Positions 1 to 8,659 of a DNA stretch of 64,000 bases are shown here, one piece after another. A model generated the notes under the pieces. The model was not told where the DNA came from and did not search any database. It was given only the letters and a program-made list of their open reading frames with translations. The number at the start of each line of letters is the position of its first letter. Position 1 is the first letter of the stretch. A program made the translations under genes and the position numbers. Source of the DNA: Thalassospira lucentensis MCCC 1A00383 = DSM 14000 (GTDB lineage Bacteria > Pseudomonadota > Alphaproteobacteria > Rhodospirillales > Thalassospiraceae); NCBI RefSeq assembly GCF_000421265.1, contig NZ_ATWN01000002.1, positions 496,001 to 560,000 on the forward strand, read 5' to 3'.

Positions 1-1742
1 ACTGCTTTGGCTGTGGGGCGCATGGCGATGTCATCAGCTTTGTGATGAATACCCGTGGCCTGACCTTTGTCGAGGCGGTCGAAGTGCTGGCCAATCAGGC
101 TGGCATGGATGTGCCCAAGCAATCGCGCGAAGCCCAGGAACGCGAACAAAAAGCCAAAACCCTGTATGAGGTGATGGAAGTCGCCTGTGTGTTCTTTGAA
201 CGCATGCTGCGCATGCCCGAGGGCAAGGAAGGTTTGGAGTATTTCCGCCGACGCGGTCTGGATGATAAAACCATTGGCGATTTCCGCCTTGGCTTTGCGC
301 CCGATAATCGTGGGGCGCTGAAGGCCGCACTTAAGCGCGAAGAAATCGACGAAAAGCTGATGATCGAAGCCGGACTTTTGATCGAACCCGAAGATAGCGG
401 GCGGCAAAGCTATGACCGGTTCCGTGGCCGGGTGATGTTTCCCATCCTTGATCGTCGGGGTCGCGTGGTGGCCTTTGGTGGTCGTGTCATGGGGGATGGC
501 AAGCCAAAATACCTCAACAGTCCGGATACGCCGTTGTTTCATAAGGGGCGGTTGTTGTATGGCCTGCCGCAGGCGCGCGAAGCATCGCAGAACGATGCAC
601 CGATTATCGTGACCGAAGGTTACATGGATGTCATTGCCCTGCACCGGGCGGGATATCGCGGGGCCGTCGCCCCACTCGGCACAGCGGTCACCGAAGAACA
701 AATCGGCGAGCTTTGGAAAATGACCAACGAGCCGGTGATGTGTCTTGACGGTGATGCGGCGGGCAAACGGGCGGCTGTACGTGCCGCAGAACGCGCACTG
801 CCGATCCTGCGCCCCGGCAAGTCACTGGTGTTTTCCATCCTGCCCGAAGGCGAAGATCCTGATACCATGATGGCCGCCCCCGACGGGTTTGCGACGTTCC
901 AGAAAATTATTGATACGGCAGTTCCGTTGGCCGAGTTGATCTGGCGCATGGAATTGTCGGGGCGCAAGATTGATACCCCCGAACGGCGTGCTGCCCTTGA
1001 GGCCGACCTTCATCAGCGGATTTCCGTGATTGCCGATGACGCGGTTAAATCGCAGTACCGATCCATGTTTAATGATCGCACGTGGAAATTGTTTAAGGGC
1101 GAAAAACCCGGAAAACCGACCGGTCGTGGTGGTTATGGCGGTGGATTTTCGGGGGGCTCGGCGGGCGGTTATCAAAATAAAAAACCGGGCCGGGCTGGCA
1201 AACGCGGGAAAAATGACCATTTCTGGGGTCCGGCCGGTAAAGCGGTGCCGGGGATGTCGCGTCCACCCATGCAAAAGAAGCGTGACCTGCAAGACTCGAT
1301 CCTGCTGGTGACGCTGATCAACCATCCTCATCTGCATGATGAGGTCGGTGAACAGCTCGGAATCTACAGTTGTGCAGACTCCGAGCTTGACAATCTTCGT
1401 CGGGCCGTCTTAAAGCTGCTTGACGATGATCCTGGACTTGATTCTGATACGATCAAGGCCCAATTGAAGCGCGACGGGCTGTCAGAGACAGTTTTGCGGG
1501 TGGTTAGTGCGGATATTATAGCGCACGCTGCTTTCGCCAAGTCCGAAACGCCGCTTGAACGGGCCCGAACGGGTTGGAAACAGGTTTTTTCCATGGCTGT
1601 AAGCTCCCTGGAGGACGAAGAGGCAAAATACGCCGTCCGACAGTTGGCAGCAGATACCAGCGAGGAAGAATGGGAGAGGTTTTCTCACAGACGTGAGGAT
1701 CTCGCTCGTCGCCGGGAGAAAGTGTTTAAGCTCGACGACTGA
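1..1742 (+). CDS. dnaG: DNA primase (5' end outside window)
   Basis: DnaG makes the RNA primers for replication. The window opens inside the gene; the reading frame starts at base 3 and continues the zinc-binding domain (CFGCGAHGD). The TOPRIM catalytic core follows, with EGYMDVIAL and LDGDAAG, the acidic metal-binding motifs. A glycine-rich linker near 1125-1200 separates the core from the C-terminal DnaB-binding region. An internal ATG at 42 is not the true start, because the zinc motif lies upstream of it. It is followed by rpoD, the dnaG-rpoD order common in alphaproteobacteria. Certain apart from the missing N-terminus. Confidence 0.97.
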   Translation, partial: CFGCGAHGDVISFVMNTRGLTFVEAVEVLANQAGMDVPKQSREAQEREQKAKTLYEVMEVACVFFERMLRMPEGKEGLEYFRRRGLDDKTIGDFRLGFAPDNRGALKAALKREEIDEKLMIEAGLLIEPEDSGRQSYDRFRGRVMFPILDRRGRVVAFGGRVMGDGKPKYLNSPDTPLFHKGRLLYGLPQAREASQNDAPIIVTEGYMDVIALHRAGYRGAVAPLGTAVTEEQIGELWKMTNEPVMCLDGDAAGKRAAVRAAERALPILRPGKSLVFSILPEGEDPDTMMAAPDGFATFQKIIDTAVPLAELIWRMELSGRKIDTPERRAALEADLHQRISVIADDAVKSQYRSMFNDRTWKLFKGEKPGKPTGRGGYGGGFSGGSAGGYQNKKPGRAGKRGKNDHFWGPAGKAVPGMSRPPMQKKRDLQDSILLVTLINHPHLHDEVGEQLGIYSCADSELDNLRRAVLKLLDDDPGLDSDTIKAQLKRDGLSETVLRVVSADIIAHAAFAKSETPLERARTGWKQVFSMAVSSLEDEEAKYAVRQLAADTSEEEWERFSHRREDLARRREKVFKLDD

Positions 1743-1822
1743 TCTTTGGGTGCGGTGCACGCCGGATCAGCGATCGGGCTATTTGTGATTTGCGCTGAGA
1801 ATACAGTGCTTGGGACAACAAC

Positions 1823-1839
1823 GGTACAGAACATGTACC
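1823..1839. promoter_or_regulatory. Palindrome upstream of rpoD
   Basis: GGTACA and TGTACC flank a 5-base spacer, a perfect 6+6 inverted repeat ending 20 bp before the rpoD ATG. It could be an operator or a short hairpin in the rpoD leader. No regulator is implied by the sequence. Confidence 0.3.
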
Positions 1840-1859
1840 CAGCGGGAAACGGGGAATAG

Positions 1860-3953
1860 ATGTCGTCTAAGACTTCGAACGCTGAAGAGAAAAAGAACTC
1901 TTCTGAAAACGCAGACGGACCTCTTCTCGATACATATAAGTCGGCCATCAAAAAGCTCATTGCCAAGGGCAAAGAGAAAGGCCACATCTCGGTCGATGAA
2001 TTGAATGCGGCATTGCCGTCAGAGCATTTCTCGTCGGAACAAATCGAAGACGTGATGAGCAATCTCAATGAGATGGGCATCAATGTTATCGATGGTGACG
2101 ATTCAGATGATAACGACAGCGAGGAAGCAGAAGCTGATCCGCGTGGTAATATCTCTGAAGACGATGTGGGCCGTACCGATGATCCGGTGCGTATGTATCT
2201 GCGCGAAATGGGCAGTGTCGAGCTGCTGTCGCGCGAAGGCGAAATTGCCATTGCCAAACGTATCGAGGCCGGTCGTGACATGATGATTGGCGGGATTTGC
2301 GAATCCCCGCTGACCATTCGCGCGATTGTCAATTGGCATGACCAGCTTCAGGCTGGTGAGCTTTTACTGCGCGATGTCATTGACCTTGAGACCACCTATG
2401 GCGGTGGCCCGGATGCGGAAATTGCCGCACAGGAAAGTGACGGCGAAGAAGCCGATGCCGAGGAAGTCGATCCGGAAGCAGATGTCGAAAGTTTCGACAG
2501 TGCCAATGACGACGACGATGATGAGGCCGAAACCGAAACCCCGCACACCATTGGTGAAGAGGAAGAGGAGGACGACGAAGACGAGTCCGAGACTTCTGAA
2601 AAATCCGATGATGATGACGAGGAAGAAGAACAGGCTCAGGGTCCACGCGACAGCGATGAAGACGATGACGAGAACGAGCAGGTCAATGTCTCTCTGTCCA
2701 AAATGGAAGAAGAGCTGACCGAGCAGGTTCTTGAGAAGTTTGAGCTGATTGCGAAGACCTACGAGAAACTCCATAAAGCCCAGGAACAGCGTCTTGTTGC
2801 GCATAATAAGGGCGAGGCCGTGCCGGCCGCGACCGAAAAGCGCTACAACAAGCTTAAGAACGAGATGGTCGACCTGATGGAAGATGTTCATCTGAACAAC
2901 TTCCGGATTGAAGAGCTTCTCGATCACCTGACCGGCTTGAATAACCGTTTGCTTGGCCTTGAAGGTAAGCTTCTGCGCTTTGCCGACCGCTGCAAAATCA
3001 AGCGTCCTGATTTCGTTAAACAGTATCAGGGCAACGAGCTTGACCCGAACTGGATGGAACGTGTTTCGGGTCTGCCGGGCAAGGGCTGGAAAGCCTTTAT
3101 CGAACGCTATCCGGATGAAATTGCCAATTTGCGCGAAGGCATCGGTGGTGTTTCCGCCGAAGTTGGTTTGCCGATTGGTGAATTCCGCCGCGTTTATGGC
3201 GTGGTGAACAAGGGTGAACGCGAAGCAGGCCGCGCAAAGAAAGAGATGATCGAGGCCAACCTGCGTCTTGTGATCTCGATTGCCAAAAAATACACCAACC
3301 GTGGTCTTCAGTTCCTCGACCTTATTCAGGAAGGCAACATCGGCCTGATGAAGGCGGTGGATAAATTTGAATACCGCCGTGGGTATAAATTCTCGACCTA
3401 TGCGACCTGGTGGATCCGTCAGGCGATCACGCGTTCTATTGCCGATCAGGCCCGTACGATCCGTATTCCGGTTCACATGATAGAGACCATCAACAAACTT
3501 GTGCGCACCTCGCGTCAGATGTTGCATGAAATCGGCCGTGAACCGACCCCCGAAGAGCTGGCTGAAAAACTTCAGATGCCGCTTGAAAAGGTTCGCAAGG
3601 TTCTGAAAATTGCCAAAGAGCCTATCTCTCTCGAAACCCCGATCGGGGACGAGGAAGACAGCCATCTGGGCGATTTCATTGAGGATAAAAACGCTGTTCA
3701 ACCGCTTGATGCGGCGATCCAGGCAAACTTGCGTGAAACTACCACGCGGGTTCTGGCGTCCCTCACCCCGCGTGAAGAACGTGTTCTGAGGATGCGTTTC
3801 GGGATTGGTATGAACACCGATCACACGCTCGAAGAGGTTGGTCAGCAGTTCTCTGTGACCCGTGAACGTATTCGTCAGATTGAAGCAAAAGCGCTGCGGA
3901 AGCTCAAACATCCGTCACGCTCACGCAAATTGCGTTCGTTCCTCGATTATTAA
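1860..3953 (+). CDS. rpoD: RNA polymerase sigma-70 factor (housekeeping)
   Basis: This is the primary sigma factor directing RNA polymerase to housekeeping promoters; 697 residues. The N-terminus holds region 1.1. The [11 protein letters not shown] motif of region 1.2 is near residue 110. A long, very acidic D/E-rich stretch (about residues 195-270) sits in the non-conserved region. Regions 2 to 4 are complete: the region 2 core reads [17 protein letters not shown], and region 4 ends in the [16 protein letters not shown] helix-turn-helix. The start at 1860 follows a G-rich ribosome site (ACGGGGAAT). The gene is closed by the terminator at 4007. Confidence 0.98.
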   Translation: MSSKTSNAEEKKNSSENADGPLLDTYKSAIKKLIAKGKEKGHISVDELNAALPSEHFSSEQIEDVMSNLNEMGINVIDGDDSDDNDSEEAEADPRGNISEDDVGRTDDPVRMYLREMGSVELLSREGEIAIAKRIEAGRDMMIGGICESPLTIRAIVNWHDQLQAGELLLRDVIDLETTYGGGPDAEIAAQESDGEEADAEEVDPEADVESFDSANDDDDDEAETETPHTIGEEEEEDDEDESETSEKSDDDDEEEEQAQGPRDSDEDDDENEQVNVSLSKMEEELTEQVLEKFELIAKTYEKLHKAQEQRLVAHNKGEAVPAATEKRYNKLKNEMVDLMEDVHLNNFRIEELLDHLTGLNNRLLGLEGKLLRFADRCKIKRPDFVKQYQGNELDPNWMERVSGLPGKGWKAFIERYPDEIANLREGIGGVSAEVGLPIGEFRRVYGVVNKGEREAGRAKKEMIEANLRLVISIAKKYTNRGLQFLDLIQEGNIGLMKAVDKFEYRRGYKFSTYATWWIRQAITRSIADQARTIRIPVHMIETINKLVRTSRQMLHEIGREPTPEELAEKLQMPLEKVRKVLKIAKEPISLETPIGDEEDSHLGDFIEDKNAVQPLDAAIQANLRETTTRVLASLTPREERVLRMRFGIGMNTDHTLEEVGQQFSVTRERIRQIEAKALRKLKHPSRSRKLRSFLDY

Positions 3954-4006
3954 GAAATAACACGACGTTCGGGCTTGACCTTGGCCCGAAAATCGCTAGT
4001 TTTCGG

Positions 4007-4037
4007 GACCGCACCAGTAATCTGGTGCGGTCTTTTC
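4007..4037 (+). terminator. Rho-independent terminator of rpoD
   Basis: GACCGCACCAG (4007-4017), loop TAAT, CTGGTGCGGTC (4022-4032), then TTTTC. This is a perfect 11-bp stem with a short T-run, 53 bp after the rpoD stop codon. Confidence 0.93.
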
Positions 4038-4059
4038 TATACCCCGTCTTGTTTCTTGG

Positions 4060-4136
4060 GGGCCCGTAGCTCAATTGGTTAGAGCCGACCGCTCATAACG
4101 GTCTGGTTGGGGGTTCAAGTCCCTCCGGGCCTACCA
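4060..4136 (+). tRNA. tRNA with CAT anticodon (Met or Ile2)
   Basis: A 77-nt cloverleaf with encoded CCA. The acceptor GGGCCCG pairs with CGGGCCT (one G-T pair). The anticodon stem GACCG/CGGTC encloses the loop CTCATAA, with anticodon CAT at 4094-4096, and the T-arm holds TTCAAGT. CAT can mean elongator methionine or, after lysidine modification, isoleucine-2; sequence alone does not decide, and it does not look like an initiator. It begins only 22 bp after the rpoD terminator, so its promoter must overlap that hairpin or it depends on read-through. The Tn7-like element is inserted 9 bp beyond its 3' end. Confidence 0.95.
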
Positions 4137-4140
4137 TTTT

Positions 4141-4145
4141 TTCGA
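4141..4145 (+). repeat. Target site duplication, left copy
   Basis: TTCGA immediately before the transposon terminus. The identical pentamer is at 23177-23181 immediately after the other terminus. Five bases is the duplication length made by Tn7-family transposases. Confidence 0.9.
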
Positions 4146-4224
4146 TGTCGAGTGCCACAAAAGTTGAAATTTTCGCCAGAGAAGATGAAATTCTCGCCGG
4201 AAATGATGAAACTGGCACTCGACA
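4146..4224 (+). repeat. tnsA-proximal transposon end (Tn7 right-end equivalent)
   Basis: Three 17-bp TnsB-type sites lie head to tail with an exact 21-bp period: TGCCACAAAAGTTGAAA (4153), CGCCAGAGAAGATGAAA (4174) and CGCCGGAAATGATGAAA (4195). Such close packing is typical of the Tn7 right end. The terminal 12-mer TGTCGAGTGCCA is repeated in inverted orientation at 4213-4224 (TGGCACTCGACA), so this segment is itself bounded by a perfect inverted repeat. Confidence 0.85.
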
Positions 4225-4960
4225 ATGCCTCTGTTGGCAAAAGAGCTTTGGATAAATAAAGCTCGTTTCCCGTGATCATAATTCACTATCTTCGTTGGCC
4301 GAATTGTATGGCCGATCTTAAATGATCGGTTCCCTTACCTTTGTGTGAACGAATATTCAGCTCCGGTCTGATGGGCATTCACGGACAATTTTCTGCATTT
4401 AAGCGAAATTGTTTCTTCGAGTCCCTACCTATTCCCAAACCTCTGAAAATTTTGATGCCGAAATAATTGTCCCAGGCAAAATTTTTTTGATCTCAATATC
4501 GGAGCGTCTGAGAGAACGTTCTGGCTTTTTGTCGCGCTATATTCTGAATTTTGAATAGGAGGCTGATACGTCTCTTACAATGTATCAACCTCTCGAAATT
4601 GGGGACGAAGACCGCAGCTTCCCATCCTGTCTTTTCGCAAAATGCAAAAAGACATTGTATCGCTACCTTCTCAAAAAAATACCAGTTCACGCATAAAGAA
4701 CGGCCATCGAAACGGCTCAGAAAATTGTGAGTGGTGTGGGTAAGGTCGTATGGAAATGAGGGGGCCTTGACCTTTAGGTGATCAGCCGGAAACATTCTTT
4801 CCAACGAAAACAACCCATGAGGCCCAAAACGCAAAAACCGCCCCAGAATGTCTGAGACGGTTCGTTACGTCGCTAACGCGAGTATGTGTGACAACTTCTC
4901 CTTTAGCACGTTCCCTCCGCTCAGGCAAGCATTGCGTGTCAAGCACGCCACAGGACCACT
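4225..4960. other. Non-coding leader between transposon end and tnsA
   Basis: About 735 bp without a convincing gene. The only longer open frame here (4493-4834, minus strand) has no recognisable protein and no good start. A 10-bp palindrome AGAACGTTCT lies near 4513 and could be an operator. The tns promoter must lie in this region. I see no CRISPR repeat or guide-like array. Confidence 0.5.
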
Positions 4961-5629
4961 TTGCCTAAATTCAGCGATGAGGAGAATGATATTCACAAGC
5001 CAGGACGGAGGGTAGTAACCCCCAGTAAAGGCCGTGTCGTAGGCCGTTTCTTTAGCAGCAGGAACAGGCGTTCAGTTCCATGGGAATCTCAGCTCGAACG
5101 GGATTGCATGAGAATTTTGGATATCCTGCCCGAGGTGGAGGCGTACTGGTCGCAGCCGGGCGGGTTCATTTACGAGTTTGCCGGGAAACAGCGGATTTAC
5201 TACCCGGATATCGAGGTCAAAACTCGCACGGGACGTAAATTCATCGAAGTCAAGCCGAACGATAAACTCTTAAAAGGTGACACATTCGATAGGTTTGAAG
5301 TCATCCGGCTTGTACTTCAGGGTGAGGGATATTCTTTCGAAGTATGGACTGAAGACCAAATTCGCCCAGAACCCTTGGTCTCAAACGTTGACCTCCTGCA
5401 ACCTTATCGTCTGCTAGGTGGAACAATATATTCCACCATTTCGATCGCACGTGCCTTCGGTGGAAGAAAACGGATATCAATCGGTGAACTTGCGCGGCAA
5501 ATAAGTGCGGATAACGCATTTGAGGCCGTATTGCCTTATATCGCGGAAGGCAAACTTTGTGTCGATCTCAACAAGCCTATAACCGCGGACAGCCTCGTAT
5601 GGTTTTACGACGGGGAGATCGAACAATGA
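4961..5629 (+). CDS. tnsA: TnsA-like transposon endonuclease
   Basis: TnsA cuts the 5' strands at the transposon ends, so that with TnsB the element is excised and pasted. The 222-residue protein has the restriction-enzyme-like active site: the helix WESQLERD near residues 41-48, then YYPDIEV with D83, and FIEVK with E96 and K98. A C-terminal domain for contact with TnsC follows. The start is a TTG with AGGA six bases upstream; the first in-frame ATG would cut into the nuclease domain. The stop overlaps the tnsB start (ATGA), indicating translational coupling. Presence of TnsA predicts cut-and-paste rather than replicative movement. Confidence 0.88.
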   Translation: MPKFSDEENDIHKPGRRVVTPSKGRVVGRFFSSRNRRSVPWESQLERDCMRILDILPEVEAYWSQPGGFIYEFAGKQRIYYPDIEVKTRTGRKFIEVKPNDKLLKGDTFDRFEVIRLVLQGEGYSFEVWTEDQIRPEPLVSNVDLLQPYRLLGGTIYSTISIARAFGGRKRISIGELARQISADNAFEAVLPYIAEGKLCVDLNKPITADSLVWFYDGEIEQ

Positions 5630-7716
5630 CAATGATCCATATTCCCGTGAACTCTCGAGTTCGTTTAGACGAGGCAGTTTATAAAGTCACTTGCCACACC
5701 GAAACCGGTGAGTTGAACCTCACATGTTGTCAAACAGGTAAGCCTCTTCTGATCTCCACGCGCGAAATGGTGGAAAAAATCATCGACGGTGAAGCGTCAA
5801 TAGAGCAGCAAGTTCCTGAAACGATGCTCAAGTTAAAAGGTCAAATTGAAAAACGGTTTGATGCTTTTAATGAGAGGGACAAGGCAGTTGCGCGCGAACG
5901 GCTAAGTTATGTTGAAAAAGTCGATGAGCATCTTGCCGAGAGCAACTTAACAACAGCCATAAATGACGTGATCCAGAGCGCAGTGACGGGCGGGATTTCC
6001 TTGCCGCCAAGTTTCACTGCAATTTGGAGATGGTATGATGCCTGGATTAAAGGTGGGCGGAACATCACGGCCCTCCTTCCTCGGCACCATGCGAAGGGGC
6101 GACGACCGACATGTCTGTGCAACCGGTCGTTTGAAATACTTCAGGAAGTTATCGAGGATCACTACCTCATCCGAACCCCGAAGACGAAACTCAGCGTTTT
6201 CAAGCTGTTTAAAGGCCGGTTGGTAAAAGAGAACAAGCTTCATCCAGAAGCTGGACGCATGCACATACCCTCTTCACGAAGCATCTACCGTTTTCTTGCG
6301 GGGCTTGATCCCTATGAAGTGATGGCAGCCCAGAAGGGACGAAAGGAAGCAGACAAGGTTTTCGCTCCCGTCGGGTTAGGCCTCGTCGCCAGATTTCCTT
6401 TGCACATTGTGGAGGTGGATCATCACTTTATTGACCTCACTCTGAGCTCACAAGTAGGCGATGTCATAGGAAAGCCTTGGTTGACGCTGGCTGTAGATGT
6501 TTACAGTCGAATGCCAGTGGGGCTCTACATTAGCTTCGAAGCGCCGAGCTATGTTTCGGTTATGCATTGTTTGAAGAATGCAATCCTGCCCAAAGAACAA
6601 TACCTTGAGCGGGTGTTGGAGCAATTCAAAGCCCAATCCGCTACGGTGCTGGACGCCAAGTTCTCGTCGGACTGGCCGTGTTTTGGTTTGATGGACACTT
6701 TGGTGCTCGACAATGGTTTGGAATTCCATTCGCAAGATTTACAGGATAGTTGCAGTCAACTAGGTGTTTCGCTGGAGTACAACCCAGCTCGAAAACCTCA
6801 CTATAAGGGTGTAGTTGAGCGTTTTTTCGGAACGTTAAATACCAAGCTGATCCACACCTTGCCCGGCACAACATTCTCCAATCCTCGACAGAGAGGTGAC
6901 TATCCGTCTGAGAAGGCTGCTTGTTTAACGATTGAGGATTTGGAGTTCCTGCTAACCAAATTCATCGTCGATGATCATGCTCTGACAATTCACTCTGAGT
7001 TGGATCAGCTTCCGCTGAAGAAATGGCAGGCTGGCGTGCAGAAACATCCGGTTCGCTTCATCTCCGACCAGCAAGACCTGTCAGTATTGCTGTTCAAGGT
7101 GAACCTAAGAAAGCTGACCCGAGCCGGTATCAAGATCATGGGGTTGAGCTATCAGTCGGATGCCGTGCAGATGCTTCGGCAGCGTCTGATGAAAAATGGA
7201 TCAGGGAAGAAAGTAAACCCGAACGTTCGCGTCAAATTCGATCCCGAGGACTTGTCGACGATCTTTGTCGAGGACCCTCATGCGAAGGTTTTCCTCCCAG
7301 TCACATGCATTTATGAGACATATGCGTTGCAACTATCGATTTGGCGTCATCGCATTATCCGCAAAGCGATGCTCAAGCAAAAGCTCGACCTGAGAAAATC
7401 CTCGGAAGATGAATTTCTCGAAGTGCGGCAGTCATTGTTCGAAGTGGCTGAAGATCTCATTAAAAGTCGCCAGAAAAGGAAACGCAAGGCGGCCAATCGT
7501 GTCAGCAGCGAGGAAAGGAAAGCCGGCAACGAGAATGGTCCGCTGCCTGCTTCGGACGAGTCTTCTGAAGATGACAATGACGATTTCATGCCAGATACCG
7601 AATTTACTTCACCATTTCAGTCGCCTGAAGAACTTGACGAGGAATTGAAACGACGGGGATGGAGGTCTTCTCGTGCGGGAAGGCAAAGCCGTGATGGGGG
7701 TGAAGCTGATGCATGA
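5626..7716 (+). CDS. tnsB: TnsB-like DDE transposase
   Basis: TnsB binds the end repeats and joins the 3' ends to target DNA. I place the start at ATG 5626, overlapping the tnsA stop, giving 696 residues; an upstream in-frame ATG at 5557 lies inside tnsA. The integrase core has a complete DDE triad: D265 (VEVDHH), D362 (LVLDNGLEF) and E398 (GVVERFFG), the last two separated by 35 residues. N-terminal helix-turn-helix regions for end recognition and a Mu-type C-terminal beta-barrel flank the core. The tail (after about residue 600) is charged and low-complexity, as expected for the part that contacts TnsC. Confidence 0.93.
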   Translation: MTMIHIPVNSRVRLDEAVYKVTCHTETGELNLTCCQTGKPLLISTREMVEKIIDGEASIEQQVPETMLKLKGQIEKRFDAFNERDKAVARERLSYVEKVDEHLAESNLTTAINDVIQSAVTGGISLPPSFTAIWRWYDAWIKGGRNITALLPRHHAKGRRPTCLCNRSFEILQEVIEDHYLIRTPKTKLSVFKLFKGRLVKENKLHPEAGRMHIPSSRSIYRFLAGLDPYEVMAAQKGRKEADKVFAPVGLGLVARFPLHIVEVDHHFIDLTLSSQVGDVIGKPWLTLAVDVYSRMPVGLYISFEAPSYVSVMHCLKNAILPKEQYLERVLEQFKAQSATVLDAKFSSDWPCFGLMDTLVLDNGLEFHSQDLQDSCSQLGVSLEYNPARKPHYKGVVERFFGTLNTKLIHTLPGTTFSNPRQRGDYPSEKAACLTIEDLEFLLTKFIVDDHALTIHSELDQLPLKKWQAGVQKHPVRFISDQQDLSVLLFKVNLRKLTRAGIKIMGLSYQSDAVQMLRQRLMKNGSGKKVNPNVRVKFDPEDLSTIFVEDPHAKVFLPVTCIYETYALQLSIWRHRIIRKAMLKQKLDLRKSSEDEFLEVRQSLFEVAEDLIKSRQKRKRKAANRVSSEERKAGNENGPLPASDESSEDDNDDFMPDTEFTSPFQSPEELDEELKRRGWRSSRAGRQSRDGGEADA

Positions 7717-8659
7717 GTTCGAGAAACTTCTTACCGAAGAGCAGGCTATTAAACTTGCAGCATTTCGGGATCGCAGGATTGCACATGATGCCTTTCAGGA
7801 TGCGCTGACCAAAATTGCGAATTTCCATCAAACAGGACGTCATGCTGCCCGGCCAGGAATTCTGACAATGGTAGGTGAAACAGGTGCGGGAAAGACATCC
7901 ATCATTGAAGATTACTGCAATCTTCACAACGAGAGCGGCCAATTCAAGAAGGTACTGTTCGTTATTGTACCTGAGAGTTGTACGATCAAGAACCTTGCCG
8001 CGAGCATACTCATGGCTCTAGGAGACCTGTCGAGTGTGAAAGGCACCCGGCAGGACATGGAGCTTCGGATCAAAGACTACGTTGATCGCACGGGTGTCGA
8101 GATGCTGATCTTTGATGAGTTTCAGCATCTGACCAACCGCGGGAGTGCAAAACGACAGTACGATGCGGCAGACTGGTTAAAAACTCAGGTAGAGATATTG
8201 CGCAAACCGATCGTGTTTGCGGGGTTACCTGAAGTTCATAACATTTTCGCACTGAACCCTCAGCTCGAGACGAGAAGAAACGGCAAGATAGGCATTGTGC
8301 CCTTTGATCTTGATACGGACGAAAACCGCAGGTCCGTCTTCCTATTCTTTCATATGCTGAACAAGCACTTGCCACTCCCAAGGCCTGAGCTTTCAGCTTT
8401 GAATGATCCAAACGCGATCAAATATGTGGTCGACGAGAATAAAGGACTTCTCGGTCACATGATGAAAGCTGTCTATCGTGCGACCGAGAAAGCAGTGATT
8501 GAGGGAGATGAGACACTCCGGTTTCGCCATCTACAAGATGCTGTGCAGGAATTGGGACCTGTGACCTTCGAGGTTGGGCAAGCAACGATCCGTCCTGGGA
8601 AAAAGAAGAAACCAAGGGACAAAGATGGAGGAAAGGCCGATATCTATGACCTCCTCTAG
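7709..8659 (+). CDS. tnsC: TnsC-like AAA+ ATPase
   Basis: TnsC is the ATP-dependent matchmaker that assembles on target DNA marked by TniQ/TnsD and recruits TnsAB; it also gives target immunity. The 316-residue product has Walker A GETGAGKT (about 56-63) and Walker B MLIFDEFQ with D136-E137, followed by an arginine-containing sensor region. I choose ATG 7709 because GGGGGTGA lies just upstream; in-frame ATGs at 7694 and 7673 are possible. It overlaps the tnsB stop, as expected in a tightly coupled tns operon. Confidence 0.92.
   Translation: MHEFEKLLTEEQAIKLAAFRDRRIAHDAFQDALTKIANFHQTGRHAARPGILTMVGETGAGKTSIIEDYCNLHNESGQFKKVLFVIVPESCTIKNLAASILMALGDLSSVKGTRQDMELRIKDYVDRTGVEMLIFDEFQHLTNRGSAKRQYDAADWLKTQVEILRKPIVFAGLPEVHNIFALNPQLETRRNGKIGIVPFDLDTDENRRSVFLFFHMLNKHLPLPRPELSALNDPNAIKYVVDENKGLLGHMMKAVYRATEKAVIEGDETLRFRHLQDAVQELGPVTFEVGQATIRPGKKKKPRDKDGGKADIYDLL

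Noticed and set aside
2364-3911. Long minus-strand open frame opposite rpoD (515 codons)
   Set aside because: It is the complement of a certain sigma-factor gene, its product is low-complexity and it has no ribosome site. Other long frames opposite clear genes (for example 56189-57118 and 27439-28293) were dropped for the same reason.
4493-4834. Possible 113-residue gene before tnsA
   Set aside because: No recognisable domain, no good start and AT-rich leader-like composition.
4225-4960. CRISPR array or guide RNA for a CRISPR-associated transposon
   Set aside because: No direct repeats with spacers and no Cas gene anywhere in the element; it has TnsA and a large TniQ, fitting a protein-guided Tn7-like system.
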